DNA of 64,000 nucleotides, taken from assembly GCF_000350225.1 (NCBI RefSeq), contig NW_005179066.1:1-64000 (forward strand), given 5' to 3'. Source of the stretch: Chondrus crispus. Lineage: Eukaryota > Rhodophyta > Florideophyceae > Gigartinales > Gigartinaceae. The notes under the pieces are model-generated. The model had not been told where the DNA came from. It worked only from the letters and a program-made list of their open reading frames with translations, and did not search any database. Positions within the stretch are counted from its first letter, which is position 1. The number at the start of each line of letters is the position of its first letter. Shown here piece after piece: positions 41,554 through 52,541 of this stretch. The position numbers were made by a program, and so were the translations under genes.

Positions 41554-42043
41554 CTAGTGTCTAGACGACCGGCAATTTGCCTCATATGAGGTCAGGCTTG
41601 GCCTCATATGAGGCCGGGTTTTTTTTTGCAAAAATGTATACATTAAATCGAAATTTTATAAAATCAGTTTAGACACCATTTCTTTAACCAATATTCCCTC
41701 GGTAATAGCTTCCTGCAAAACATCGGGATAGCAGTTATGAATACACAGAAATACTAAGAATCTAATATAGTTTCAACAATCGGATGATATTTTAAACAGG
41801 CGTTTTGGTTTCGAAGATATCAACAAAAAACGTTTTGATGTTCTTTAAAAAAGCTTCTTCTTTAGGTATTCTCAAAAAGCCTGGAAAGGACGTGCACATC
41901 TCACCAAGCTCCACCCTTCCACAGCGCAGAAGTCAACTGCGGTGGCGAGAGTATCTTTTTCCATTTTGTTCAGCTAGCACAAGTCGAGAAAAATTAAGTT
42001 GAAAAGTGACCTCATATGAGGCCATTTGTCACCTAGACACTAG
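41554..42043. mobile_element. MITE with CTAGTGTCTAG termini
   Basis: The 490-base AT-rich segment starts CTAGTGTCTAG and ends CTAGACACTAG. Just inside each end is the perfect palindrome CCTCATATGAGG, twice on the left (41580-41591, 41602-41613) and once on the right (42010-42021). The interior has no coding capacity, fitting a short non-autonomous DNA transposon. The target duplication is not clear. Confidence 0.75.
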
Positions 42044-42720
42044 GAAGATGATTCACTTTGCCGTAGTGTGTTACAGTCACGGAATTGGAACCTGCTTATT
42101 CTCCGGAGTTGTAAGTCACACTTACGAAATGCTCTCGCTTTGGCGGTCATGATTCTGCGGGTGCTAAGTCAAAAATACGTAGACTTGCCTCCCAACTCGC
42201 ATGACTTTGCAAGCAGGCTCCAGTGTAAGTAGTGCTTCTCCTAGCCTCTAACCAGATTTCGCCCCCAGCGCAGGAACAAGAGCCTTTCCTGGTTTTCATC
42301 TGATATAATACATCGTCCTTGATGATCTGAAACAAACCCTCCTGCTCCCGAAACGGACAATCGGGAAATCGTCATTCGTTCGAACACTGGGGTAGGGTGA
42401 GGAGTTGTACAAAAATTACAAGTCCGCCAGATTCCACGCCCGCCGTTACAGTAACTGGCATTCTGATGTGACTCTCAAAGACCTCCCTCTCGCAGACAGA
42501 CGTCCTCGCCAGATCATAACGCAAAAATGGGACAACTCGTTGCTTTCTGAGCTGTTCTTGTGACCAACTTGCCCTAGCTGCACCAGATGACTGTACATAA
42601 ACGAACAAAATCTAAAGTCAGAAAAATAAAGTTTTCGATCGTGAAGAATGCAAAAACGAATTCAGCGGCCTCGACCGGAGTTCCGTCCACGCTTTGCACG
42701 CTTCCTGAACGTGGCGATGC
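42044..42720. other. intergenic, no feature seen
   Basis: About 680 bases downstream of the membrane-protein gene with no recognisable coding or repeat structure. Confidence 0.4.
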
Positions 42721-44004
42721 TCATGTGAAGTCAACTACGGCATCCCTTCTTCGCATACAGCGGCACTCTTGTCCTACCGTTAACGGAATGTGATTAGGGA
42801 TTGAAGAAGGGAGGACGCGGCTCCGCCCAGCTAAGGCATTCCGGCGGACGTCTTCATGGATAGAGACGCACACCGTATACTGTTCTTGTCCAAGTCTCAA
42901 CAGCCCCTCTTCTGGTTCCAATTCCCACTCTCTCCGTTTCTCAACTTGCCGTCCAAGTAGTCTCGCCAGTCCCCGTTCGTCGTGAACAATCACAACCGCA
43001 TGCTTCTTCCTGAACAAAGAAAATTGCAAGAAGGTCATCGTGAGCGCTACAAGGAAAATCCAGCCCACTGGAATAACCCACCACAAGGTAACCACGGTCA
43101 CTGCTTTCTCTCCCTCGGGCAAAAGAAGCCTGAACTTCTCCTCTTTGCCGTATGCAGATATGAACAGCGTATGCATTAAATTATCAGTTGTTATATGCAT
43201 GAACTCAACCCATAACTGGATATTTTCACGGTCTGCCTGAATACGACGACATAAAGCAGTAGTTTCTTTCGCTCCGGGGCTCAATTTTCCCCTCTCGCAT
43301 GCCCACGCGTATTTTCTATTACTTTCGTAAAAGACAGAAATGCACGACAAAGGGGATAGTGTTGGAGGAGATTCCAACCCACAGTCCGAGGAAAGTCCTT
43401 GACATACGGATTCGCCGTTCTCACACGTATACCTTGTCAGGTACAAACCACAATCCGGGTCGGGAACACAATGTCGTAACTGGACTTGAACGTCCTCATC
43501 ACGGATGCCCATGGAATGAATGTAAACATAGTCGTGGAGCTCCGGATAGCACTTGCTATTAATGACGGCACCGAATGTGAAATTCTCATTATTCTCACTG
43601 TCTTGGCTTAAGCAGCGTTGTCGAAGTTCGATAGGGGCGCCCACGTTGAGATTTTCGTCGAAAGCAGGTGCTGGGGTGCGGACTGTTGCCTCGACTTCTT
43701 TACTATTAGCTACGGATCGGCCTTCCAGGCCGTAATTGCATAAAAAGACAGCAACCACGATGGAAATGCGAAGCGAAAGTAAGATGAAGCGGTTGCGGCC
43801 TTTTGACATACATATTCCACCCCCAACCAAGGGGATCTCGCATGGGACAAGATCAAGGCGGTTGTTCTTTTGGAGGGTGAAGTGGTTGATATAGCCCGCG
43901 AGAATGCCGCTTATGTACATGACATAGGAAATCATTATAAAGTCAAGAACAAGGAAGTTGACGAGAGTGGTAACCTCGGAGGGCATGTTTATCGTTAGGA
44001 CCAT
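42721..44004 (-). CDS. multi-pass membrane protein, family A paralogue 1
   Basis: The first ATG in frame is at 44004 (MVLTINMPSEV), giving 427 residues. A hydrophobic segment at about 8-33 (FLVLDFIMISYVMYISG) is followed by a glycine-rich turn (PLVGGGICM). A second segment at about 70-92 ends in NYGLEGR. A ~200-residue Cys-rich, probably extracellular, domain follows (CYPELHDYVYIHSMG, RENIQLWVEF). A third segment at about 305-335 is preceded by VTVVTLWWVIP. The cytoplasmic tail starts HDERGLARLLGRQVE. It shares this whole plan with 47767-48900: NxGLEGR, CxPEL..VYI.S, (E/D)xIQLW, VTVVTLxWxxP and xE.GLxRLL motifs. Function is unknown. The shared motifs between diverged copies show it has been under selection as protein. 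Confidence 0.72.
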   Translation of the reverse strand: MVLTINMPSEVTTLVNFLVLDFIMISYVMYISGILAGYINHFTLQKNNRLDLVPCEIPLVGGGICMSKGRNRFILLSLRISIVVAVFLCNYGLEGRSVANSKEVEATVRTPAPAFDENLNVGAPIELRQRCLSQDSENNENFTFGAVINSKCYPELHDYVYIHSMGIRDEDVQVQLRHCVPDPDCGLYLTRYTCENGESVCQGLSSDCGLESPPTLSPLSCISVFYESNRKYAWACERGKLSPGAKETTALCRRIQADRENIQLWVEFMHITTDNLMHTLFISAYGKEEKFRLLLPEGEKAVTVVTLWWVIPVGWIFLVALTMTFLQFSLFRKKHAVVIVHDERGLARLLGRQVEKRREWELEPEEGLLRLGQEQYTVCVSIHEDVRRNALAGRSRVLPSSIPNHIPLTVGQECRCMRRRDAVVDFT

Positions 44005-44245
44005 GAGGTACCTGGCGATCAAGGGCGGACACCATGCGGTTCGAAAAACGAGAGCGGTCAGTTGCGAGCACGCGGCGTTGACAGATATGTGGAGAGAGGG
44101 CGGAAAGTCAAGTTTCGGATGTAGCGAGCAGAAGGAACGGTGCGGGGAGAGCAGGAAACTTTGGTCGCAGAATTAGGCGACGGGGCACGGTCGGCTCCTT
44201 TGTCGTTGTGCCTCATGCACGTGGGGATGGGCAGGAGGCATTGGG

Positions 44246-44395
44246 AGTGCGGAAAGGGGGGGGTGCGGAAGGGGGGGGGAGGGCAGGAAAGGGGGAAGGG
44301 GAGGGGGAGGGGAAGAAAGGGAAAGGGGGAGGGGGGTGACAGAGGTGGGGGGAGCCGGGAGGGGGGGGTGGGGAAGGAGGCTGGGGAGTGGTCGA
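44246..44395. repeat. G-rich tract
   Basis: Long purine run with many GGG to GGGGGGG blocks on the plus strand, upstream of the minus-strand membrane-protein gene, so C-rich on its coding strand. It could form G-quadruplexes. Confidence 0.8.
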
Positions 44396-44536
44396 GCTAA
44401 TTGTGCGAATGGGGATGGGTGGGTGGGTCGGTTGCGGGTACTGTACTGCAGGTGTTGACAGGGCAACGGAATGGATGACGTTAAGAGGATCGGGTGAGTT
44501 AACTGCGTTGTTGCCAGGCGGTTGGAACTTCCATCT

Positions 44537-44583
44537 GCTTCATGAAACGCCACTTCCAAGTTGGAAGTGGCGTTTCATGAAGC
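44537..44583. repeat. perfect 23-bp-arm palindrome
   Basis: The arm starting GCTTCATGAAACGCCACTTC is followed, after one central G, by its exact reverse complement. Confidence 0.97.
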
Positions 44584-44819
44584 GGAGAAATGAGCGACGC
44601 GGAGAAAGGGAGGCCACCAGTGTAGTTTGTAATCAGCTGCCAATAATATGGGAAATTCGAGACCATCAAGCTGCTGGCGCTTGTCCATCTCGTTTTTCGT
44701 TTTCCACACTTTGCGGAATATATTATTTTACATCCGCAAGGATCCAATCGCCCAATAGTGATGACTCCCCGCCCTGTGGTGATATTTCATCGCACCTTTT
44801 TTCCTCTGCAATTCCGCAC

Positions 44820-44839
44820 ATGTACCTTCGAAGGTACAT
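44820..44839. repeat. perfect 20-bp palindrome
   Basis: ATGTACCTTCGAAGGTACAT reads identically on both strands. Confidence 0.97.
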
Positions 44840-45388
44840 AGTCTCCTCATTAGCCACACAGTCCACTACGAGTGAACCCTGCCTCCAAACTATGAGTGAG
44901 GCCTACCCTTCGAATAAGATTGGTGAACCCCGTGGTATTCTTGGAATACACTGTGCACAGTACCACTCCAGAAAAGTATTATTTGGTAAAAAAGGCTAAT
45001 TTGGTGATTCAGTTCTCGTTGCTCCCACCGTACGAAAGCATGCCGCTGAGGTAAACTCAGTGCGGACAATGAGTACAGTCATTCATCCCTGGACTCCAGG
45101 GAAACGCTCTGGGGCTTGGAGCATTCATCACGTCTACAGTTCCCCGCAATGTTGCCTCCTCGTCTTCGAAAAAGCTGAAGGAAATTGTCAACAACGAAAA
45201 GTCCGCTTCGCTTGCAATAAAAGGGGCAGAGATGCTCCTAAAAATCATGATAGCGTTAACAAGATTGTTATGAATGCAAGTGCTCCCAGGCCACAAGGAC
45301 CAAGAGAAAAGAGTCACACGGGCAGAAAAGAAACGATTCAGCTGGGGACGCCGGCAATTTATCTGACATTTCGCGATTTTATTGCGCG

Positions 45389-45709
45389 CAGGAAGCAGAA
45401 AAAATTAAGGAGGATCGGCTACAGCGATAAAAGGCGGAGGAGAAGGCTGCCCGGCAAAAACAAAGAGAACTGCAGAAAGAACAGTAAGCAGAAGCGAAAA
45501 AGCTGAGGGCACAAAAAAGTCTGGGAAGCATGAAAAGTGGCAAGGCCTCAAAGCCTGTCAACTCAACCAAGAAGCGGGCACGATCAACTGCGGTTCCAAA
45601 GGCGCACGAAGGCCCCTCCCCAACGTGCGTCAACTCCTCATCATTCCCCATCAACGTTGCCGCGTCCGCGTTACTTGGTCTTTCTGGTGCCGGTCAAATT
45701 ACCAAGTAG
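45389..45709 (+). pseudogene. coiled-coil C-terminal remnant, pogo-transposase-like
   Basis: A frame with two stops reads QEAEKIKEDRLQR, KAEEKAARQKQRELQKEQ and AEAKKLRAQKSLGS, then a Ser/Thr/Pro-rich tail ending GLSGAGQITK and TAG at 45709. It resembles the charged coiled-coil tail of pogo-like transposases such as that at 33188-34860, but there is no catalytic part, so the assignment is tentative. Confidence 0.3.
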
Positions 45710-46298
45710 ACCTTTTTCTAAAACATCTGTGTATTGCCGCACCAATAAAAGAAAATTTGGGGTTTCTCTGATCCAGTACGGCTAGAGATTCTGTATCTCC
45801 TCCCAGTTGATTAGCAAACGCAGAGCATCCATCACTACCAGTCTGACCTCATTTGGGCAAGGGGAAGTAGTTTTTCAAGTTAATTTAAAAAAGATGTTAC
45901 CAAATTCTACCTTCGGGGAAGGGTACAGCCAAAAATGCTCGCAGCGTGAAACGCTGCATCTTGCATGATCTGCAGTGCATATATTTTGCGCAGGCTGACG
46001 AGGGCTCGTTATTATACCAAGGGTGCTGTATTTCAGTACTGTATTCAGAGACTTTGGAGAAGTCTTGTGCACAACTCATATCAGCTCACTGAGGCGATAT
46101 TTGGGGGGACCCACCTAAAATTATTAAGAATTTCTACATTTCAATGCCAAACGGCGCATGGTAGGATCAGTCCAGAATGATTCTACCGTACTGTAACAGT
46201 ACTAGAAAGGAGGCTTCACTGTACTTTCTGAACTGCCACTGTTCACTTCTCGTTCAGTGCCTTAGCCACCTGTCCCAACCTCTTACAGGGGGGGGTCG

Positions 46299-46590
46299 CT
46301 CAATAGTGCCTACTTTAGTAGTGCTTCCCTCTATATAGTGCTATGGCTCACCCTCTGGCACAGGTTATCATAAGCTCACACGTGTATCATCCGGCATGGT
46401 TCAGTACAGTACTCAAAGGATGAAGTTATTTAGTTGTGTTATACAGGCTATGTTGTGTTTGTGTTAGCAGACAAGTGCTTTGTCCCCAAATATATGTATT
46501 TGAGCCTCCTTTATATAGTGCCATCCCTCCAATAGTGCCATAGCTAGAGGTATGTCACGCTATAGCACTATATCGTAGGACATCTCACCA
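46299..46590. repeat. AGTGC-rich repeat, probable MITE remnant
   Basis: ATAGTGC(C/T) motifs recur in both orientations near the two ends (for example TATATAGTGCTATGG near 46332 and TATATAGTGCCATCC near 46512, TATAGCACTATA near 46561). Confidence 0.5.
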
Positions 46591-46726
46591 TTCCCCCTCC
46601 TCCCATATCAAACTCGATACTCGCACTCTCAACTATTAACCCACTTGCATTAACCGTAACCTCAAGAGACACTATTCAACTTGCCAGCTACTCTTCCTGT
46701 TATACCAACCTGATTAAAGGAAAGAA

Positions 46727-46755
46727 AACACACACACGCACACACACACACACAA
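46727..46755. repeat. CA microsatellite
   Basis: About 14 CA dinucleotides with one CG interruption. Confidence 0.9.
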
Positions 46756-47766
46756 CTTCTTAAAGTGAGTACCCCCATGTCAAATGAGATCCGTGCCCAA
46801 CTTCAGTCTTGTGCATGGCGCCCCGTTCGTCTAGTTGTCCGCAAGCATGCATGCTATCAGAAACACCCCCTTTCTACAGTATGCTTTTTAAAAAAAAACT
46901 ATAGTGTAGTCATGGCTGTCCTACTGTATACTGTATCGTACAGGCAATGAGCCTTCCTTGAGGACCTTGAGGAGCGCACATGGTGCGGAACAGCACCCAC
47001 AGTCATGTTGCGCCAAGTAAACTTTATTGACAACAACGACAACCAAACAGCCAAAAAATCCTCCAGCTGGAGCTTCTTGCGTGCTGATTCCACACGTCAA
47101 TCAGGCTGCACCATTCGTAATACAGTGCCTGCAATTCTGATAAAGTTTCTCCAATGTCGACGCACTGGCTACCGAAACTCGAGATCCCCGGACCAACGAA
47201 TCCACTTTCTCGCAAACCTTTTCTCGATAACACGCTGTAGTTAAATTCGTCACCCATACAATCGTAGCGTGCTTTCATCCATTCCCGACTTTTGCTGCAT
47301 TGAAGCGAAAGCAACACAAAGCCCTACATCAACGTTGAGTGATGCCATATCAATCGCCATATCGAGGTGGCTGCTCCTCTCTTCTGAATCTCACGATGAA
47401 GAGACGTTTGCCTGTCTCCTGCTTCGCGCACGCTTGCCGAATTCCCAGGAGAACAATTTCGGATATGACGTGCTCTGCCCGATACAAAAGACACCCAGAT
47501 GGCCTCTTTCTTGAGCCAGAATTGACCATCAGGCGTGCACGCAGTATCGCAACATACATTAAACCGGCATGCATACCATCGCATCAACAATTCCCTTCTG
47601 CGTCCAATTCTTATTTTTTGGCCACCATCCTTCTCGCCCTCCCGCCCCTTCCTCTTTCTAACAGGTATCGCCATTCCGTCTTCAGGCTTGCACAACACAG
47701 ACTTTGAATGTCTGTGCTCTAGGCAGGGTTTCAGACGCGGAGCATTCTAAGAGTGATGTATCGATT

Positions 47767-48900
47767 TTACGAATCCTCATATACTGGCAATGAACGCAGA
47801 GCTATTGATGAAGGAACCTCGACGTCATCTAGGTAGTCATTGAGCATCGTCTTCTCCACATCGATTTTGTTGTTCAGCAATCTTGTAAGACCGTTTTCGT
47901 CGTTCCCCACATTTTTTGCACCCCGCCTCAACAGGTAGATTGCCCATATCGTCACAATCCACACGATTATGATTTCTACCACAAGTGGAACAAGCCAAAA
48001 CAAGGTCACTACAGTGACGTTTCTCTCTCCAACTGGAACTGTGACCTCCTTGCGCTCGAAAGCGCCGTATGCCGCTCCGAAAATAGCCCTTTCCAATTCA
48101 TACGTGCTAAACCGGAAGATTGTGTTCCATAGCTGTATGTCTTCTCGACGAGCTTCGACTTTGAGGCAACTAACAGGTTCATCTACGACGCCAGGACGAG
48201 CAGAAAGGACCGGACAAAGCCATACGTGGTCTTTTTCGTAGATGATAGACTCGCATCGGCCTCGTTCGGGCGGCGGACTGGTTTCATTAAAAAGACCCAA
48301 ACAAGTGACGTCGACTCCGCGACATCGGAAAATAGTGAAATGGAGTCTTTCAGCTCTGGTGAGAGAACAGCCCACGGCCGATGCTTTCATGTTCGTGTAG
48401 GTGAGTGCAATACTCTTGATATAGACCTCTGAGGTGAGCTCCGGGAAACACTGATCATCGACGACAGACCCGTACGCTATTTGTTCGTCTGCCACAATGT
48501 GCGCGCATCGCATGTTACGCTCTGACGCATTGAACAGCGTGGTTGTGTTCAACTTTTCAATGCGCCCTGGCTTTCTCACTGTTCTTATCCCAGAGCTCTG
48601 AACGACGGTTGTGCGGCCCTCCAGACCAAAGTTGGATGCTGTGATTGCGACCAGAATCGCAAAGCGGAGAAATATGAGAATGTACCGAGCACGTGAAGTA
48701 TTCATAACAAGCCCACCTCCAATCCCAAATGGAGAGTTGAACACTTTCAAGCGAAGAGAGCGGCCTTTGTCTAGCTGCAGAAAGTTTAAGGCACCGGCAA
48801 TGTACGATGTGACGTGCATCGTGTAGGACATGATCAGGAGTTCGCAAATGAAGAAATTCAGGAGCCCCGAAATCTCGGAGGAGATAGCAACTTGCAACAT
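47767..48900 (-). CDS. multi-pass membrane protein, family A paralogue 2
   Basis: The ATG at 48900 opens an uninterrupted 377-residue frame. It aligns along its whole length with the protein at 42721-44004. Shared parts are a first hydrophobic segment (FFICELLIMSYTMHVTSYIA), a GIGGGLVM turn, a second segment (YILIFLRFAILVAITASNFG) ending LEGR, and an ectodomain with CFPELTSEVYIKSIA, several cysteines and REDIQLWNTI. A third segment follows VTVVTLFWLVPL, and the tail starts ENGLTRLLNN. NTT and NAS/NET sites in the ectodomain could be glycosylated. It lacks the extra C-terminal ~50 residues of its neighbour. No known family is recognised; same strand and spacing suggest a tandem duplication later opened by transposons. 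Confidence 0.72.
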   Translation of the reverse strand: MLQVAISSEISGLLNFFICELLIMSYTMHVTSYIAGALNFLQLDKGRSLRLKVFNSPFGIGGGLVMNTSRARYILIFLRFAILVAITASNFGLEGRTTVVQSSGIRTVRKPGRIEKLNTTTLFNASERNMRCAHIVADEQIAYGSVVDDQCFPELTSEVYIKSIALTYTNMKASAVGCSLTRAERLHFTIFRCRGVDVTCLGLFNETSPPPERGRCESIIYEKDHVWLCPVLSARPGVVDEPVSCLKVEARREDIQLWNTIFRFSTYELERAIFGAAYGAFERKEVTVPVGERNVTVVTLFWLVPLVVEIIIVWIVTIWAIYLLRRGAKNVGNDENGLTRLLNNKIDVEKTMLNDYLDDVEVPSSIALRSLPVYEDS

Positions 48901-50115
48901 GCGGCAGTGGGGCGCGAACGACAGCGCCTATTGCGAGGAGAGACTAAGGGAAAGAAGAATGCACGGGCGTGGTCACGATTATGGCTTCAAAAGACTCGAG
49001 CCATGTGGTAGAGTTGTAGAAGATGCCGGATGAAAGGGGAAATGTACCGGCCTGCTTGGCTGAAGCCGCTGTCTCAATTCTCAAAATGACGTTAAAGCCG
49101 CCCGCAGACCTGAAGCCTGTGCAGTGACAATTGATAAAGCGGCGATCGCACTCAGCTGACGGTAGACAATCCATGGTGCATGCGAGAGAGGAAAGCTGAT
49201 ATAAGTCACTTCTGTAGGCTCTTAGATGAGGGATTCTGTACGTGCACCACACTATGAATGGGTCTGAGTATGGGCTTTCTGTGAAGACTGTGCCCAATTA
49301 GAAATCTGGCGTGACTGAGAGGTGCAGCGCCATCCACGTTGGAAACCCTGGAGAACCTTCCACATGTTGTCCATGACATCATAGAGAGTACAGAGAGGAT
49401 CGTCATGCTGGCAAATTGGACATGTTTTGGTGCTCAAACCGGTCGACATGACTGTCCCTTTAGAATTGGGATAACTTGCACTGGCCCTGTCACGATGCAA
49501 ATGCACTAGTCGTATTTTTACGACAAAAAGCCAATGACCTTCGACGAAAGGCTTCTAATTGGCGAAACTGGAATCCTTGGCAGGCGCCTTGTGCAGCACA
49601 AGAGCCTTGGCTCTTGACAGCATCATCTTCAACGCCAATGTTTGCAATATTCTGCTCTGAATGTTTATGACTGCGAAGGGCACGGAAGTGATAATAGTGT
49701 ATGTGTGTGACGAAAAGCCATTTGTGCCATCACTCCTCATCAACACCATAGTGAGTTCTATTCCATCTCAATTTTTTTGCCTCCTGCACAGCAAGGAGCG
49801 AGCGCAATGGTCATACCTACAGCGGTGGAGACACCTCCTGTTGAGCCCCGTCAGGGGGGCACAGGTACCACGACATTATAGAGTAGTGTTGTCACAGTTG
49901 TATGTATGTGCTGTACCTACAGTACAGTAACTTACAATACATACCGTATGGGCAAATGAACAGAAGCCAGAGTTCTGGAAAATGCACCCCGGCGCAATCC
50001 CTAACGTCGTTTACAGCTCTGTGCGTTTACGAGGCTTCTCACAGAAACCGGCTTTGCACAGGCCTACAACAGGAGTCTGCCTACAGTTCTTTTCTGTTCT
50101 CACTAGAGTTTAAAC

Positions 50116-50137
50116 GTCATTCGCAATTGCGAATGAC
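50116..50137. repeat. perfect 22-bp palindrome
   Basis: Arm GTCATTCGCAA followed directly by its reverse complement. Confidence 0.97.
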
Positions 50138-50650
50138 AGGAGCTCTCTACTCTTAAAGTTCACTTCTGCGAGTTTCTTTTGGGTTCCTTCTTGCGCACTG
50201 CGTCCTGAGGAGGACAGCAGGGCAAGAGAAAATGGAGGGTCTTCGCAGGGTGGGAGCAGTTTGGCCGCTTGTGAGAGGTGCGCCAATCGGGAATACCGTA
50301 CACACAAGAAGGACAGAAAATTCACAATTTGGAAATGAGAATTCTTTGCTTTCACATAGGCTCCTTCTCTGCTGGAACGTGGAAGAGGCCAACAGCGTGA
50401 CATTCACAACGGCTCACCATCTGTCCAGGATGCTTTCCCCTTTTTGACTAGATCCCAGTCTCCTTGCAACGCGGAGAAAATGCGTACAATATCTCGCTAC
50501 AGTATCAGCTCATGGCAAGTTCCCATCTAAGGAAAAGCAGTTGTTCCATTGCCGTGCAATGTAATGTTAATGTTAGCTCCTGATTTCCGTGAGCACACGA
50601 CTAATCAGAATTATTTTCAACCCAACACATTACGGTAAAATCCGCCATAA

Positions 50651-51097
50651 CTTCGTCGTAATAATGGCAATGGACGAGGACCAGCACAAGTCTGTCTCGC
50701 AGAGAGATGAAGAGAGATGTGGCATGGTCTTCATGGTCTTGTTGTCCTAGAATTGCGTGACATGGTGAGGCGCTGCCTCTCGACTAGGATGTGCCCGCTC
50801 CCTTACCTTCGCATGCTACAGTGTGCCCCTCTCTACCGTTGGCTATTCAGGACAGGGGGCTCTTGTACATTTCGGGCAAAGGTACATTCTTGTTCTCTTC
50901 CTATGAGGGAAGAAGCTCAAGCGCGGCCTCTCTTCGTCGTAATGGCAATGGACGAGGACCAGCACAAGTCTGTCTCGCAGAGAGATGAAGAGAGATGTGG
51001 CATGGTCTTCATGGTCTTGTTGTCCTAGAATTGCGTGACATGGTGAGGCGCTGCCTCTCGACTAGGATTTGCCCGCTCCCTAACCTTCGCATGCTCT
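50651..51097. repeat. direct duplication, ~165-bp units
   Basis: 50651-50819 recurs at 50932-51097 with very few differences; the 112 bases between are unique, so the period is about 280. Confidence 0.9.
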
Positions 51098-52541
51098 GAC
51101 TTCACCTGAACAGTGCAACGCACGTGATACATGCTTGCCTTAACATGCGTCAACATCAACATCATGTGAGTCCCCTGTAGTTGCACTGTATGCGACAAGG
51201 AGATGCCGCTGTCATACATTCCGCAAGCAATGCTTCGAATCTACATCCACACCAGGCGCAGTGCAGGAGCATTCTTCTTCTTGAGGCAGAGGGACAATCT
51301 GTTAGATATACTACGTACTGGCCCATACAAGGATAGTGTGGTCTTGAATACAAAATCTTTCTGCATCAAACAGTTAGTGCATCTCAAAAGAAGGTCTGCG
51401 GCCACGGGCGCAGGGCTCCCTAGGTATCCCTTGTTTTATTCAAACACGTTTCTGCTGAACCCGCATGTGGTTTGCAAGTCATGATTTGAGCATCTACAGT
51501 ACAGCACTGCCATTCACCCACAAACCACCTTAAAGCACTCTGCAACGTCACGAAAATGCGCTGTTCCACTCTCTGAACATAAGGACGCCATTCGCATACT
51601 TCCTTTCAACAGGGGGACGCGCCTGGAGGAGGCTCAGAGGCTTTGACGCGGAAGCTTGGACAACGACGACATGAGAAGTGCGCCCTAAGGCAGTATCGAA
51701 AGGGTTGGAATTGATGTCGAGCTAGAGCCAGAGCTAGAGTAGACTTGAACTACAGAATGGCTCGTGGGTTTTGGTCGTTTGTAGCAAATTTGTTTTTCTC
51801 TTGCGCAGCGGAACTCTACTGTAACAGACGTGACACGCACTCCTATCTATCCTGCAGAGCAGCAATAGAGCCGGCACACACCCTTATGGCACCTACGGTA
51901 TATTACATGTCGAATTGCCATCTCGATGCTCACCTGCAAACTTCCAGGTGGCCTCCTTGCTTTGATAAGAGGCCATGTCCCTTTCATGCTTCTCTTCCAC
52001 CCTGAGACGTCGTGGCAGTTCCACGGCTTTCCTCAAACGAATATTTGTAGCGAATTGAGGTGTTCATCAGTATTCATGAGGAGTTTGATGGGGGCGTCTC
52101 ATCGCCAAAGTACAGTTCATTGGGCTTGCGTGTCGACCGGTGTCACGCCTGGCCCTTGTGGAACATCCGCAGCGCGATAGCGTCGAAAATCCTAATCTGG
52201 CATCTATGGGATGGGGCCCAAACTCCCTTGATACATTATGAACGACAACGCATCTCGTTTAAAGATATGGTTGCAAATAGAAAGTTACAGATAGAAAGTA
52301 TACGGTATGTGCACATTGCGCTGAGCTAAAACGTTGTATTATTTCACGAGCCTCAAAACTTGACTGCTCTGCCTCGGTTCCCAACAGGATCTTCCGGATC
52401 GACGTTGCAGCTGTGCGGAAACAGATATGCACAAGGTAGTGGAGGAGGGCATCGCCTCGGGCGGCAGGGAGCGAGTGTAGGAACTGGAATTGAACAGGCA
52501 CTCGGATGGACGACAGGCAGGGAACAGCTAGGGCGCAGGGC

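Larger units (their letters stand above)
44396..47766. other. intergenic region between the two membrane-protein paralogues
   Basis: Holds the palindromes at 44537-44583 and 44820-44839, a decayed coiled-coil coding remnant (45389-45709), a TATAGTGC-rich repeat (46299-46590) and a CA microsatellite (46727-46755). No intact gene is seen. Confidence 0.5.
48901..52541. other. long intergenic stretch
   Basis: No recognisable domain on either strand. Small minus frames at 48944-49506 just upstream of the paralogue (containing CPICQHDDPLC) might be a 5' exon or an unrelated fragment. It contains the palindrome at 50116-50137 and a direct duplication (50651-50819 and 50932-51097). Confidence 0.45.
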
